From Myxococcales bacterium (lineage in GTDB: Bacteria; Myxococcota_A; Polyangia; Haliangiales; Haliangiaceae): a stretch of 64,000 bases of DNA. The position numbers and the translations under genes were made by a program. Below are positions 17,355 to 25,286 of the stretch, one piece after another. A model generated the notes under the pieces. The model was given only the letters and a program-made list of their open reading frames with translations, ran no database searches and had not been told where the DNA came from. Position 1 is the first letter of the stretch. Each line of letters opens with the position of its first letter. The stretch spans positions 1 through 64,000 of the forward strand of contig JAQBQF010000252.1 in assembly GCA_028287115.1 (NCBI GenBank), in the 5' to 3' direction.

Positions 17355-17936
17355 TCAACCAAGTGCGCGGCGCAGGTTCGCGCGGGCTTGCGCATCGAGT
17401 CGGTCGTGGAAGTAGTTCGATAGAAAGATCCGTGGCTTCGCGAGCAGGCCTTGGAGGAACGCGCGACGCCCCGAGCGATACGCCTCCGGCGGGACCTGCT
17501 TGTACTCGATCGCGATCGCGTGATCGTAGGCATCGAAGGCATCGGGAGGCGCTCCGAGGATCGCCATGTCGCAATCGAGGAACAGCGCCGCTTCGGGATC
17601 GACGGCATCGATCGATCCGTGCCTCGCGGTCAGCTCGATCAATTCGGCGACCCGATCCGCATCGACCGGCAGCGCCACTTGACGCGCCCACGCCGCCGAC
17701 CGCGCTTCGTTGTCTTTCGCCCCAGGAGCGTAGATCGCGTCGTGAAACACGATCGCGACGTATACCTCCGCGGGCCGACGCCAGCCGACATCGTCGGCGA
17801 CGCGGTCGAACCAACCGAGGACCTCCGCGACATGCTCGGCCGTGTGATACGCGCGATGCGGTTCGTGATAGGCATCGGCGAGGCGCTCGGTGAGCGGATC
17901 TGGGAGTCGCAGCGGTGCGTAGCGAGCTTCGAACAC
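17355..17936 (-). CDS. HD-domain metal-dependent phosphohydrolase
   Basis: A 193-residue protein of the predicted HD-phosphohydrolase type. Metal ligands are visible as HTAEHV (about residues 31-36), FHDAIY (HD pair, about 64-65) and a distal Asp in FLDCDMAI. Substrate is unknown; relatives include small nucleotidases. The GTG start (MFEARYAPLR) is read on the minus strand, 29 bases from the oppositely directed hisS gene, so the two start regions are shared. No promoter could be picked out. Confidence 0.8.
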   Translation of the reverse strand: MFEARYAPLRLPDPLTERLADAYHEPHRAYHTAEHVAEVLGWFDRVADDVGWRRPAEVYVAIVFHDAIYAPGAKDNEARSAAWARQVALPVDADRVAELIELTARHGSIDAVDPEAALFLDCDMAILGAPPDAFDAYDHAIAIEYKQVPPEAYRSGRRAFLQGLLAKPRIFLSNYFHDRLDAQARANLRRALG

Positions 17937-17965
17937 GGCCTGTGGGCGTGGTACATCGTCCCCCG

Positions 17966-19324
17966 ATGCCCGTCCAGCCGCGAACGCCGCCCGGCGTCAT
18001 GGAGCTCCTTCCGGCGCAGCAGATCGCGTTTCAGCGGATGCTCGATACGATCCGCCGTGGGTTCGAACGGTTCGGATACTTGCCGATCGAGACGCCCGTC
18101 TTCGAGCTGTCGGAGATCTTGCTCACGAAGTCCGGCGGCGAGACCGAGAAGCAAGTCTACTTCGTGCAGTCGACCGGTGCGCTCAAGCAGGGCGGCGCCA
18201 CCAACGCGCCGACACCCCCCGAGCTCGCGTTGCGCTTCGATCTCACCGTCCCACTCGCACGCTACGTCGCGCAGCACGAGCACGAGCTGAACTTTCCGTT
18301 TCGCCGCTATCAGATCCAGCGCGTCTATCGCGGCGAGCGCGCCCAGAAGGGCCGGTTCCGCGAGTTCTATCAGTGCGACATCGACGTGATCGGCAAGGAC
18401 TCGCTCTCGCTCGCGTACGACGCAGAAGTGCCGGCCGTGATCTACGGCATCTTCGCCGCGCTCGGGTTCGGCAAGTTCACGATCTACATCAACAACCGCA
18501 AGCTGCTGCGCGGCTTGCTCGACGCGCTCGGGATCGCGCAGGACAAGCACGCGGCCGCGCTGCACGAGGTCGATCGGCTCGGCAAACAGGAGCGCGCCGA
18601 GATCGAGCAGCGGCTCGCCGCCATCATCGAACCCACGGCCGCGAAGCGGCTCCTGGACTTGCTGAGCGCGCACACCGGTGACTCGGGGGCGACGCTCGAA
18701 GCCTTGCGCCGGTTCGAGACACCGAATCCGGTGTTCACGCAGGGTCTCGACGAATTGCAGCGGGTCTACGACGGCACGCTCGCGCTCGGTGTCCCCGCTT
18801 CCGCACTGCAGATCAACCTGTCGATCGTGCGCGGCCTCGACTACTACACGGGCACCGTCTACGAGACGTTTCTCGACGACCACCCGCGCCTCGGCTCGAT
18901 CTGCTCCGGCGGCCGCTACGACAACCTCGCCGAGCACTACACGAAATCGAAGCTGCCGGGTGTCGGCATCTCGATCGGCGCGACGAGGTTGTTCTATCAG
19001 CTGCTCGAGATGAACCTGATCGGCGCGGACACGCGTGCGACCGCGCAGGCGCTCGTGCTCAATGTCGAGCCGCCGCTCGCGCTCGAGTACGCGGCGATCG
19101 CAGCCGAGCTTCGAGCCGCCGACCTCAACGTCGAGGTCTACGGTCCCGACGACAAGCTCGGCAAGCAATTCAAGTACGCGGACCGCGCCGGCGTCCCTCT
19201 CGCGATCCTGTACGGCGCACGCGAGCGCGAGGCCGGTCAGATCAAGATCAAGGATCTGCGCAAGCAAGAAGAGCTCACGCTGCCGCGCGCCGAGCTCGTG
19301 GCACGCGTCAAGGCGCTGCTGTAG
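17966..19324 (+). CDS. hisS: Histidyl-tRNA synthetase
   Basis: Class II aminoacyl-tRNA synthetase charging tRNA-His, 452 residues. Motif 2 is seen in RRYQIQRVYRGERAQKGRFR, the histidine-specific motifs are RGLDYYTGTVYE and GGRYDNL, motif 3 is GVGISIGATRLF, and an anticodon-binding domain closes the protein (about residues 355-452). ATG 17966 (MPVQPRTPPG) is preferred to an in-frame start at 17915, which would lengthen the N-terminus into the neighbouring divergent gene. The end overlaps by 17 bases the end of the convergent gene at 19308. Confidence 0.96.
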   Translation: MPVQPRTPPGVMELLPAQQIAFQRMLDTIRRGFERFGYLPIETPVFELSEILLTKSGGETEKQVYFVQSTGALKQGGATNAPTPPELALRFDLTVPLARYVAQHEHELNFPFRRYQIQRVYRGERAQKGRFREFYQCDIDVIGKDSLSLAYDAEVPAVIYGIFAALGFGKFTIYINNRKLLRGLLDALGIAQDKHAAALHEVDRLGKQERAEIEQRLAAIIEPTAAKRLLDLLSAHTGDSGATLEALRRFETPNPVFTQGLDELQRVYDGTLALGVPASALQINLSIVRGLDYYTGTVYETFLDDHPRLGSICSGGRYDNLAEHYTKSKLPGVGISIGATRLFYQLLEMNLIGADTRATAQALVLNVEPPLALEYAAIAAELRAADLNVEVYGPDDKLGKQFKYADRAGVPLAILYGAREREAGQIKIKDLRKQEELTLPRAELVARVKALL

Positions 19325-19865
19325 GCGCCAGCATGCGCGCGAGTGTCTGAGACTGGCGGATCCGGCCGTCGCGAGTCTGCGGTTGCATGAGCGGCATCAG
19401 CACGAGCTCGCCCTCGGTCCACACGAGGCGCAGGCACTCGCCGTCGACCACCGCGCTCTTCACGCTCGATCGCTGGATCAGGTCGCCGCGATCTTTCCAG
19501 GCGAGGTAGAGCGCGTCGGGGGAGATCACGAGTCGGCCCGTGCCGCTCTTCGACGAATGGACGGGCCAGTCGCGGCCGATCGTGACGTTCACGGGCAGTC
19601 GAAACAGCAGGAACGCGACGCCGATCATGGGAAGGAACGCTCCCGGCAGAGGAGCAATCGCCCCGAGCATCGAGACGGTCTCGCTGTTCGCGGACTCGCA
19701 GGCAACAGACACGAGCAGACCGAACCAGCAGCCGAGCGCCCCGAGAGCCGCGGCACCGAGCGCCCAGAACAGCATGCTGCGTCCGCGAGATCGAGCGACG
19801 TTCGTGATCCACGCGATGTGTAGCGCCAACCCCATCACCAGAAACAACGCGCCAAGCACGACCAT
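19308..19865 (-). CDS. Small membrane protein of unknown function
   Basis: A 185-residue protein with three hydrophobic helices in its first 105 residues (VVLGALFLVMGLALHIAWI, MLFWALGAAALGALGCWFGL, GAFLPMIGVAFLLFRL) and a C-terminal soluble domain of about 80 residues with beta-strand character (GTGRLVISPDALYLAWKD). It resembles membrane-anchored PH-like domains in shape only. It converges with hisS with a 17-base overlap. Its promoter is nearly identical to that of the next gene upstream on the same strand. Confidence 0.65.
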   Translation of the reverse strand: MVVLGALFLVMGLALHIAWITNVARSRGRSMLFWALGAAALGALGCWFGLLVSVACESANSETVSMLGAIAPLPGAFLPMIGVAFLLFRLPVNVTIGRDWPVHSSKSGTGRLVISPDALYLAWKDRGDLIQRSSVKSAVVDGECLRLVWTEGELVLMPLMQPQTRDGRIRQSQTLARMLAPTAAP

Positions 19866-19871
19866 GCGCGC

Positions 19872-19901
19872 GCTATATCAACCGCCTCCGAGCCGCGTCA
19901 A
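19872..19901 (-). promoter_or_regulatory. Sigma-70-like promoter, likely leaderless
   Basis: On the minus strand TTGACG (19901-19896), an 18-base spacer and TATAGC (19877-19872), then six bases and ATG 19865. No room remains for a ribosome-binding site. The same spacing and -10 box recur 458 bases away. Confidence 0.65.
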
Positions 19902-19945
19902 CGCCGGATCGGGTCACCGAGCTAGGGTGGTGTGCTTCGTGAGCT

Positions 19946-20323
19946 CTAGCGACGCTCGAGGAACCAAGCGAGCCACGCGATGCCGGAGAGCTGTCCCAGT
20001 GTCGGCTTCTCGATGACGGGCGCGTGGCGCAGCTGTGACGCCGGATACAGCATGAAGGCGTTGCGCATCCGTTGTTCGCGGCCTTCGCCGATATCGCCGG
20101 TGCACCAGAGCTGGCCGCCGGTCTCGGTCTTCGACGCCTTGATGCTGCCGCGCTTCACCACCGGGTCCGCGACGGCCTCGGCGAACGCTTGCAGCAGCGA
20201 GACCGGGACGCGACCGCGAACGACGAGCACCTTGCCGTCCCGAACCGAGACGTGAAACAGCGTGCTCGTCAGCGTCAACCACCACACCGCCACGACGACG
20301 ACCACGACGCCGATCACGAGCAT
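19946..20323 (-). CDS. DUF3634-like membrane-anchored protein
   Basis: A 125-residue protein with one N-terminal transmembrane helix (MLVIGVVVVVVAVWWLTL) followed by a small domain containing LFHVSVRDGKVLVVRGRVP, which resembles DUF3634 proteins. The rest (SLLQAFAEAVADPVV, GSIKASKTETGGQLWCTGDI, QRMRNAFMLYP) fits that family's single-domain layout. Role unknown. I chose ATG 20323 over an in-frame start at 20359 because the promoter hexamers lie between the two. Confidence 0.65.
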   Translation of the reverse strand: MLVIGVVVVVVAVWWLTLTSTLFHVSVRDGKVLVVRGRVPVSLLQAFAEAVADPVVKRGSIKASKTETGGQLWCTGDIGEGREQRMRNAFMLYPASQLRHAPVIEKPTLGQLSGIAWLAWFLERR

Positions 20324-20329
20324 GCGCGG

Positions 20330-20359
20330 GCTATAGCAAAGGGCAGCGGACCCGGTCAA
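20330..20359 (-). promoter_or_regulatory. Sigma-70-like promoter, likely leaderless
   Basis: On the minus strand TTGACC (20359-20354), an 18-base spacer and TATAGC (20335-20330), then six bases and ATG 20323. It matches the promoter of the downstream membrane-protein gene in hexamers, spacer and distance to the start codon. Confidence 0.65.
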
Positions 20360-20378
20360 CGAGTCAGGACGGTCGCAA

Positions 20379-21119
20379 CTAACCGACGCTATGCGGCGGT
20401 TCTCGTCGTACGACGCGAGCGCCGAGCCGGCTCGCGAGCGCTTCGTAAGCGGCGATCACTTGGCTTGGGTCGGCGCCCTCGAGCGTCAGCAGCACGCGGA
20501 AGTCGGTCTCCGAGAACCTCGGATAGCTCCCGATCTTGACGCCGCCGTGACTGGCAACGATCGCATCGAGGTGGGGTGCGAGCTCGCCCTCTTCGGCGTC
20601 GACATAGAGCCGCGCCGCGGTCACCGGCGCCGCGCGAAACCGATCGCGGATATCGACGAACTTGCGGCGGAACAGCGACGGCACGCCGGGGAGGATGTAG
20701 ACGTTGCGATAACATACGACCGGCCACACCAGATCTTTGCCGTACACGAGCTCGGAGCCCTCGGGAACGTCGGCGAGGCGCAGGTTCGCGTCGGCGAGCT
20801 TGTCCTTCCAGTAGCCGCGGACCTTCGCCTCGAGCTCCGGATGGCGATACACGGTCGTCCCAAAGCCGTGCGCGATCGCGGCGATCGTGACGTCATCGTG
20901 GGTCGGACCGACGCCGCCGGACGTGAACACGTGATCGAACCTCGCCGACGCGTCGCGCACGGTGGCCGCGATATCGTCGCGGTCGTCGGGAATCACCGTG
21001 ATGCGGCGGAGCTCGACCCCGAGCGCGCGTAATTCTCCGATCAGGAACTGCGCGTTTTCCTCGACGAATTTGCCGGTCAGGATCTCGTCGCCGATGATGA
21101 CGATCCCCGCAGACGGCAT
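20379..21119 (-). CDS. CinA N-terminal (MoCF-type) domain protein
   Basis: A 246-residue protein made only of the molybdopterin-binding/CinA-N domain. Signatures are IVIIGDEILTGKFVEENAQF and the phosphate loop FTSGGVGPTHDDVT. The nicotinamide-deamidase domain of full CinA is absent. In CinA the N-terminal domain has ADP-ribose pyrophosphatase (COG1058) activity; that would be the expected reaction, though unproven here. ATG 21119 is seven bases after a TATGCT box (21132-21127 on the minus strand). It is divergent from pyrC with a 37-base gap. Confidence 0.85.
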   Translation of the reverse strand: MPSAGIVIIGDEILTGKFVEENAQFLIGELRALGVELRRITVIPDDRDDIAATVRDASARFDHVFTSGGVGPTHDDVTIAAIAHGFGTTVYRHPELEAKVRGYWKDKLADANLRLADVPEGSELVYGKDLVWPVVCYRNVYILPGVPSLFRRKFVDIRDRFRAAPVTAARLYVDAEEGELAPHLDAIVASHGGVKIGSYPRFSETDFRVLLTLEGADPSQVIAAYEALASRLGARVVRREPPHSVG

Positions 21120-21126
21120 GTCGCCG

Positions 21127-21132
21127 AGCATA
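21127..21132 (-). promoter_or_regulatory. -10 element TATGCT seven bases before a start codon
   Basis: TATGCT on the minus strand, seven bases before ATG 21119, with no Shine-Dalgarno sequence and no clear -35 box. The hexamer and spacing are the same as before the DsbD-like gene at 12464. Confidence 0.4.
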
Positions 21133-21156
21133 CCAGGCGTGGTAAGACCCGCTGCC

Positions 21157-22452
21157 ATGGATCCCGGGGATCTGGTGCTACGTGGAGGCCGGGTTTTCGA
21201 CCCGGCTGCACCGCGTCCGCTCGACCTGGCGGCGGACATCCGGATCACGAACGGCCGGATCGTCGAGATCGGCCGGGGGCTGGTCGCGCCGCGGATTATC
21301 GACGTCAAAGATCTGTGGATCGTCCCGGGGCTCGTCGACCTCCATGTCCACCTCCGCGAGCCGGGCCAGGAATACAAGGAAGACATCGAGACCGGGACGC
21401 GGGCGGCGGCGGCCGGCGGATTCACGACGATCTGCTGCATGCCCAACACCAAGCCGGTCAACGACATGCGCGCGGTGACCGAGCTGATCGTCCGGCGGGC
21501 GCGCGAAGTCGGTGCGGTTCGCGTGCGCCCGATCGGCGCGATCACGCAAGGCCTTGAAGGCAAGCTGCTCGCCGAGATCGCCGAGATGAAGGACGCCGGC
21601 ATCGTCGCGATCTCCGACGACGGTCGGCCGGTGATGAACGCCGGCCTGTTGCGCCGCGCGTTCGAGTACGCGCGCACGTTCGATCTCCCGGTCGTCCAGC
21701 ACGCCGAGGATCTCGATCTCGCCGAAGGCGGTGCGATGAACGAAGGCGCGGTCGCCACGCGGATCGGGATCCGCGGTCAGCCGGCGTGCGCCGAGAGCGC
21801 GATGGTCGCGCGCGATCTCGAGATCGTCGAATGGACCGGGGCTCGTTATCACGTCGCTCACGTGTCGACGGCGCGCACGGTCGCGCTCGTTCGCGAGGCG
21901 AAGCGCCGCGGCTTACCCGTGACTTGCGAAGTCACACCGCATCACCTCGCGCTCACCGACGAGGCGTGCAGCCACTACGACACGCGCACGAAGGTCATGC
22001 CGCCGCTGCGGACCGAGGCCGATCAGCAGGCCTTGCTCGAGGCCCTCGCCGACGGAACGATCGACGCGATCGCGACCGATCATGCACCGCACTCGCCGGT
22101 CGAGAAAGACGTCGAGTTCGAGTGCGCGGCACCCGGCATGCTCGGCCTTGAGACCGCGCTGCCGATCGTGCTCGACTTCGTGCGGATGGGCACGCTCGAC
22201 GACAAGCGGGTAATCGCGGCGCTGACCGGCGGCGCCGCCCGCGCGTTCGGTTTGCCAGGCGGCTCGCTCGCCGTCGGCGCGATGGCCGACCTCGCGATCA
22301 TCGATCCGGAGCGGCCGTTCACGATCACCGCAGATGCGATGGCCTCGAAGTCGCGCAACACGCCGTTCCTCGGGCAGACCCTCGCGGGCCGCGCCGTGCT
22401 GACGCTGTTCGAAGGCCGGCCCGTGCACGACCTCGACGGGAGGTTCAAGTGA
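21157..22452 (+). CDS. pyrC: Dihydroorotase, class I
   Basis: Zinc amidohydrolase that cyclises carbamoyl-aspartate to dihydroorotate in pyrimidine synthesis; 431 residues. The metal site is visible: DLHVHLREPG (His63, His65), ISDDG (Asp154/155, which bridges metals in class I enzymes), QHAED (His182), AHVST (His235) and ATDHAPH (Asp308). ATG 21157 gives the normal class I length; the open frame reaches upstream to 20962 but has no further homology there. The stop overlaps carA as GTGA, so pyrC and carA are translationally coupled. Confidence 0.96.
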   Translation: MDPGDLVLRGGRVFDPAAPRPLDLAADIRITNGRIVEIGRGLVAPRIIDVKDLWIVPGLVDLHVHLREPGQEYKEDIETGTRAAAAGGFTTICCMPNTKPVNDMRAVTELIVRRAREVGAVRVRPIGAITQGLEGKLLAEIAEMKDAGIVAISDDGRPVMNAGLLRRAFEYARTFDLPVVQHAEDLDLAEGGAMNEGAVATRIGIRGQPACAESAMVARDLEIVEWTGARYHVAHVSTARTVALVREAKRRGLPVTCEVTPHHLALTDEACSHYDTRTKVMPPLRTEADQQALLEALADGTIDAIATDHAPHSPVEKDVEFECAAPGMLGLETALPIVLDFVRMGTLDDKRVIAALTGGAARAFGLPGGSLAVGAMADLAIIDPERPFTITADAMASKSRNTPFLGQTLAGRAVLTLFEGRPVHDLDGRFK

Positions 22453-23588
22453 CCGCGGCAGGATGGCCGGCGGCACTCGTCCTCGAGAATGGGACGATCT
22501 TCCGCGGCGAGGGCTTCGGCGCGCGTCTCGAGTCGATCGGCGAGGTCGTGTTCAACACCTCGATGACCGGGTACCAGGAGATCATCAGCGATCCATCGTA
22601 CGCCGGCCAGATCGTCGTGATGACCGGGGTCCAGATCGGCAACGTCGGCGTCAACCGCGAGGACACCGAGGCGCGGAAGGTCGCGTGCGCAGGCTTAGCG
22701 ATCCGCGAGCTGTCGCCGATTCCCGCGAGCTGGCGATCGGAGAGCACGCTCACGCAGTGGCTCGAGGAATCCGGCGTGCCCGGCATCGACGGCATCGACA
22801 CCCGCGCGCTCACGCGCATGTTGCGCGATCAGGGTGCGATGCGCGGCGCGATCACGCCGCACGTCGCCGAATCCGAGGCCGTGCTCGCGCGCGTGCGCGC
22901 CGCCCCGAAGATGGACGGCCTCGATCTCGTGCCGCGCGTCACCTGCGCCCAGCGCTACGAGTGGACGCAGCCGACCTGGCGCGCCATCGACGACGGCCGT
23001 GCCATTCCCTCGCCTCCGATCCAGTTTCACGTCGTCGCCTACGACTTCGGGATCAAGGAGAACATCCTGCGGCAGCTGCGCGATATCGGCGCGCGCGTCA
23101 CCGTCGTCCCGGCGACCACGCCCGCGCGAGAAGCCCTCGCGCTCGGCGCCGATGGCTACTTTCTCTCGAATGGGCCCGGCGATCCCGCGGCCGTCGAGTA
23201 CGGCGTCGTGGCGACCCGTGAGCTGTGCGCGAGCGGCAAGCCGGTGTTCGGCATCTGTCTCGGCCATCAGATCCTTGGCCTCGCCCTTGGCGCGAAGACC
23301 CTGAAGCTGCCGTTCGGTCATCACGGCGGGAATCACCCGGTGCTCGACAAGACGACCGGCAAGGTCGAGATCACGTCCCAGAATCACGGATTCGTCGTCG
23401 ATCCGACGACGCTCCCTTCCGGCGTGCACGTCACGCACGAAAACTTGTTCGATCATTCGAACGAGGGCATCGCTGTTGCCGGCAAGCCGATCTTCAGCGT
23501 CCAGTATCATCCCGAGGCGAGCCCGGGCCCGCACGATGCTGGCTATCTGTTCGGTCGGTTTCGCGATCATCTGAAGAGGACGCAATGA
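22449..23588 (+). CDS. carA: Carbamoyl-phosphate synthase small (glutaminase) subunit
   Basis: Glutamine amidotransferase subunit that feeds ammonia to CarB for pyrimidine and arginine synthesis; 379 residues. The N-terminal CPSase small domain begins with LVLENGTIFRGEGFG, and the class I amidotransferase domain has the nucleophile in FGICLGHQ (Cys270) and the His-Glu pair in YHPEASPG (His354, Glu356). carB is not in this window. It overlaps pyrC upstream by four bases and the next gene downstream by four bases. Confidence 0.96.
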   Translation: MTAAGWPAALVLENGTIFRGEGFGARLESIGEVVFNTSMTGYQEIISDPSYAGQIVVMTGVQIGNVGVNREDTEARKVACAGLAIRELSPIPASWRSESTLTQWLEESGVPGIDGIDTRALTRMLRDQGAMRGAITPHVAESEAVLARVRAAPKMDGLDLVPRVTCAQRYEWTQPTWRAIDDGRAIPSPPIQFHVVAYDFGIKENILRQLRDIGARVTVVPATTPAREALALGADGYFLSNGPGDPAAVEYGVVATRELCASGKPVFGICLGHQILGLALGAKTLKLPFGHHGGNHPVLDKTTGKVEITSQNHGFVVDPTTLPSGVHVTHENLFDHSNEGIAVAGKPIFSVQYHPEASPGPHDAGYLFGRFRDHLKRTQ

Positions 23589-24226
23589 GCTCGACGGCGG
23601 CGCTGCTCGAGCAAGTGATCGAAGAGCTCTACACGCGTCACACGGCCGATACGGAGCGCGCCGGAATCGCGCGCCGCGAATACGAAGAACGACGTGGCCG
23701 CGTGCATCAAGATGACGAGCTATGGGAGCCGTGGAGCGCGGCCTTCGTCGAGTGGTACGTCGTCGAGCGCGCCGAGGCGGGCTCGCTGCCGCCCGCGGTT
23801 GCGACCTATCGCGAGCTCGCCGAGACCGATCCCCGCCGCGAGATCGTGCGCGCGCTCGTGACCTCACAGCGCAGTCTGTTCGAGGTCCAGGCGTTTGCGC
23901 GCGGACGGATCGAGCTACTCGATCTGCTCGGCGGCGCCGAGATCCACGTCGTCGAAGCGCGCGCCCTGCACGGCGTCGAGGTCGGCGATGTCGCGGAGCT
24001 CCGGCTCGTCGGTGTAGGAGGCGAAGTGCGCTTCGGCCGCACGTTCATCTATCACCCGAAGGCGGCGCGCGCGGCGATCGTGGAGCGCGCGCGGGCGATG
24101 CTCGCGAAGGGGGCATCCCGGCGCGACGTGATCGATCAGATCGCTCAGCTTCGCGTGCAGGTGACGCGCTATCGCCACATGGCGCCGGCGCGGGTCTACG
24201 AGCTCGGCTCGCGGATCATGGGCTAG
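23585..24226 (+). CDS. Unknown cytosolic protein coupled to carA
   Basis: A 213-residue protein that I do not recognise. The first half is helical and charged (LEQVIEELYTRHTADTERAG, RREYEERRGRVHQDDELWEP), followed by a beta-containing segment (FGRTFIYHPKAARAAI) and a C-terminal helical segment (MLAKGASRRDVIDQIAQLRV). No signal peptide or membrane helix. ATG 23585 overlaps the carA stop as ATGA, so it should be translated from the pyrC-carA mRNA, which hints at a link to that pathway or at shared expression only. Confidence 0.7.
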   Translation: MSSTAALLEQVIEELYTRHTADTERAGIARREYEERRGRVHQDDELWEPWSAAFVEWYVVERAEAGSLPPAVATYRELAETDPRREIVRALVTSQRSLFEVQAFARGRIELLDLLGGAEIHVVEARALHGVEVGDVAELRLVGVGGEVRFGRTFIYHPKAARAAIVERARAMLAKGASRRDVIDQIAQLRVQVTRYRHMAPARVYELGSRIMG

Positions 24227-24229
24227 CGC

Positions 24230-25210
24230 ATGGTCGGGTCCCGCTCGCCGGCGTGCGCTGGCTTGCTCCAGCTCGGGCGTGCGAGCGTGCTGCTCGTGCT
24301 CGCTGGCAGCATCGCGCGCGCGGATACGCCGATCGATCGACCGGAGGCAATCGAGGTCGATCGCGAGGCTCCGCCTGCGGGACGGATCGAATTCGGCTTC
24401 GACGGTGGGGCCCCTGGCTCGGTGTGGGCCGCCGGAATCCAGCTCGGCTATCTCGATCAGCCGATCACGCTGCATACAACCACGCGAGAGACGCATCCGG
24501 TCCGCCGTCGCGAGACCGTCGCGCTCGGCGGCGCCTTCGCGTTTGGACCGAGCTTCATCGTCGACGCGCGCTTGCCGCTCGCGCATCAAGTCGGCGATCG
24601 GCTGACCGGCTTTGGCGACGATCAACCGCTCGACCGCTGGGTCCTCGGTGACCTCGCGCTCGGCGCACGCGCGCGGGTGATCGAGAGCGGCCCCTTCAGC
24701 GCCTTCGTGCGTGGCCTGCTCACGCTCCCGACCGGCGATGACCACAACTTCGCAGGCGATGCGAAGTGGAGCGCCTCGTGGCTCTTGATCGGCCGCGCGA
24801 CCCTGCCGATGGGCATCGTGATCGCGGCGACCGGGGGCATCCGCCTGCGCGGCGCGGAGGTCACGATCGCGGATCGCCTCGTCGGCGACGAGCTCGCGTT
24901 CGGCGCCGGCGTGATCGCCCCGATTCCGCCGATCGCGCATCTGTGGTGCGACCCCCAGCAGGTCAAGCTTGCCGCCGAGGTCGTAGGTGTGCTCGGCGAC
25001 AACATCGCTCATCATCGCGGTCCATCACCGGCAGAAGCGCGGATCGGCATCGTCACGCAGCCATCGCCGGCCCTGACGTTCGGGCTGCGCGTCGGTACCG
25101 CCCTAGACGATCAGATCGGAGCACCGCGATTCCGCGCGATGCTCGAGCTCGCGTGGCACGGTCCCGAGCCGGTCGCCGCGCCACCCGCGCCAGCATCGGA
25201 CGAGCCCTAG
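24230..25210 (+). CDS. Predicted outer-membrane beta-barrel protein
   Basis: A 326-residue exported protein. A long signal peptide ends near ARA31 (SVLLVLAGSIARA). The mature part alternates polar and hydrophobic residues with aromatic strand ends (RIEFGFDGG, VALGGAFAFGPSFIVDARLPL, FSAFVRGLLTLPTGDDHNFA, ASWLLIGRATLPMGIVIA, RFRAMLELAWHG), the layout of a barrel of 10-14 strands. No family assigned. It starts three bases after the previous gene and is probably the last gene of the pyrC operon. A copy of the dispersed CTTGGCGYC repeat follows it. Confidence 0.6.
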   Translation: MVGSRSPACAGLLQLGRASVLLVLAGSIARADTPIDRPEAIEVDREAPPAGRIEFGFDGGAPGSVWAAGIQLGYLDQPITLHTTTRETHPVRRRETVALGGAFAFGPSFIVDARLPLAHQVGDRLTGFGDDQPLDRWVLGDLALGARARVIESGPFSAFVRGLLTLPTGDDHNFAGDAKWSASWLLIGRATLPMGIVIAATGGIRLRGAEVTIADRLVGDELAFGAGVIAPIPPIAHLWCDPQQVKLAAEVVGVLGDNIAHHRGPSPAEARIGIVTQPSPALTFGLRVGTALDDQIGAPRFRAMLELAWHGPEPVAAPPAPASDEP

Positions 25211-25239
25211 CGGGTACTCACGATTCGCCTCTTCTAAAT

Positions 25240-25266
25240 CTTGGCACCTTGGCGCCTTGGCGTTCG
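25240..25266 (+). repeat. Dispersed CTTGGCGYC repeat, copy A
   Basis: Three near-identical 9-base units (CTTGGCACC, TTGGCGCC, TTGGCG) ending in TTCG, between two convergent genes. It matches the copies at 60.2-60.6 kb. Confidence 0.8.
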
Positions 25267-25286
25267 GGCCTACGCGGCGCCACCGG

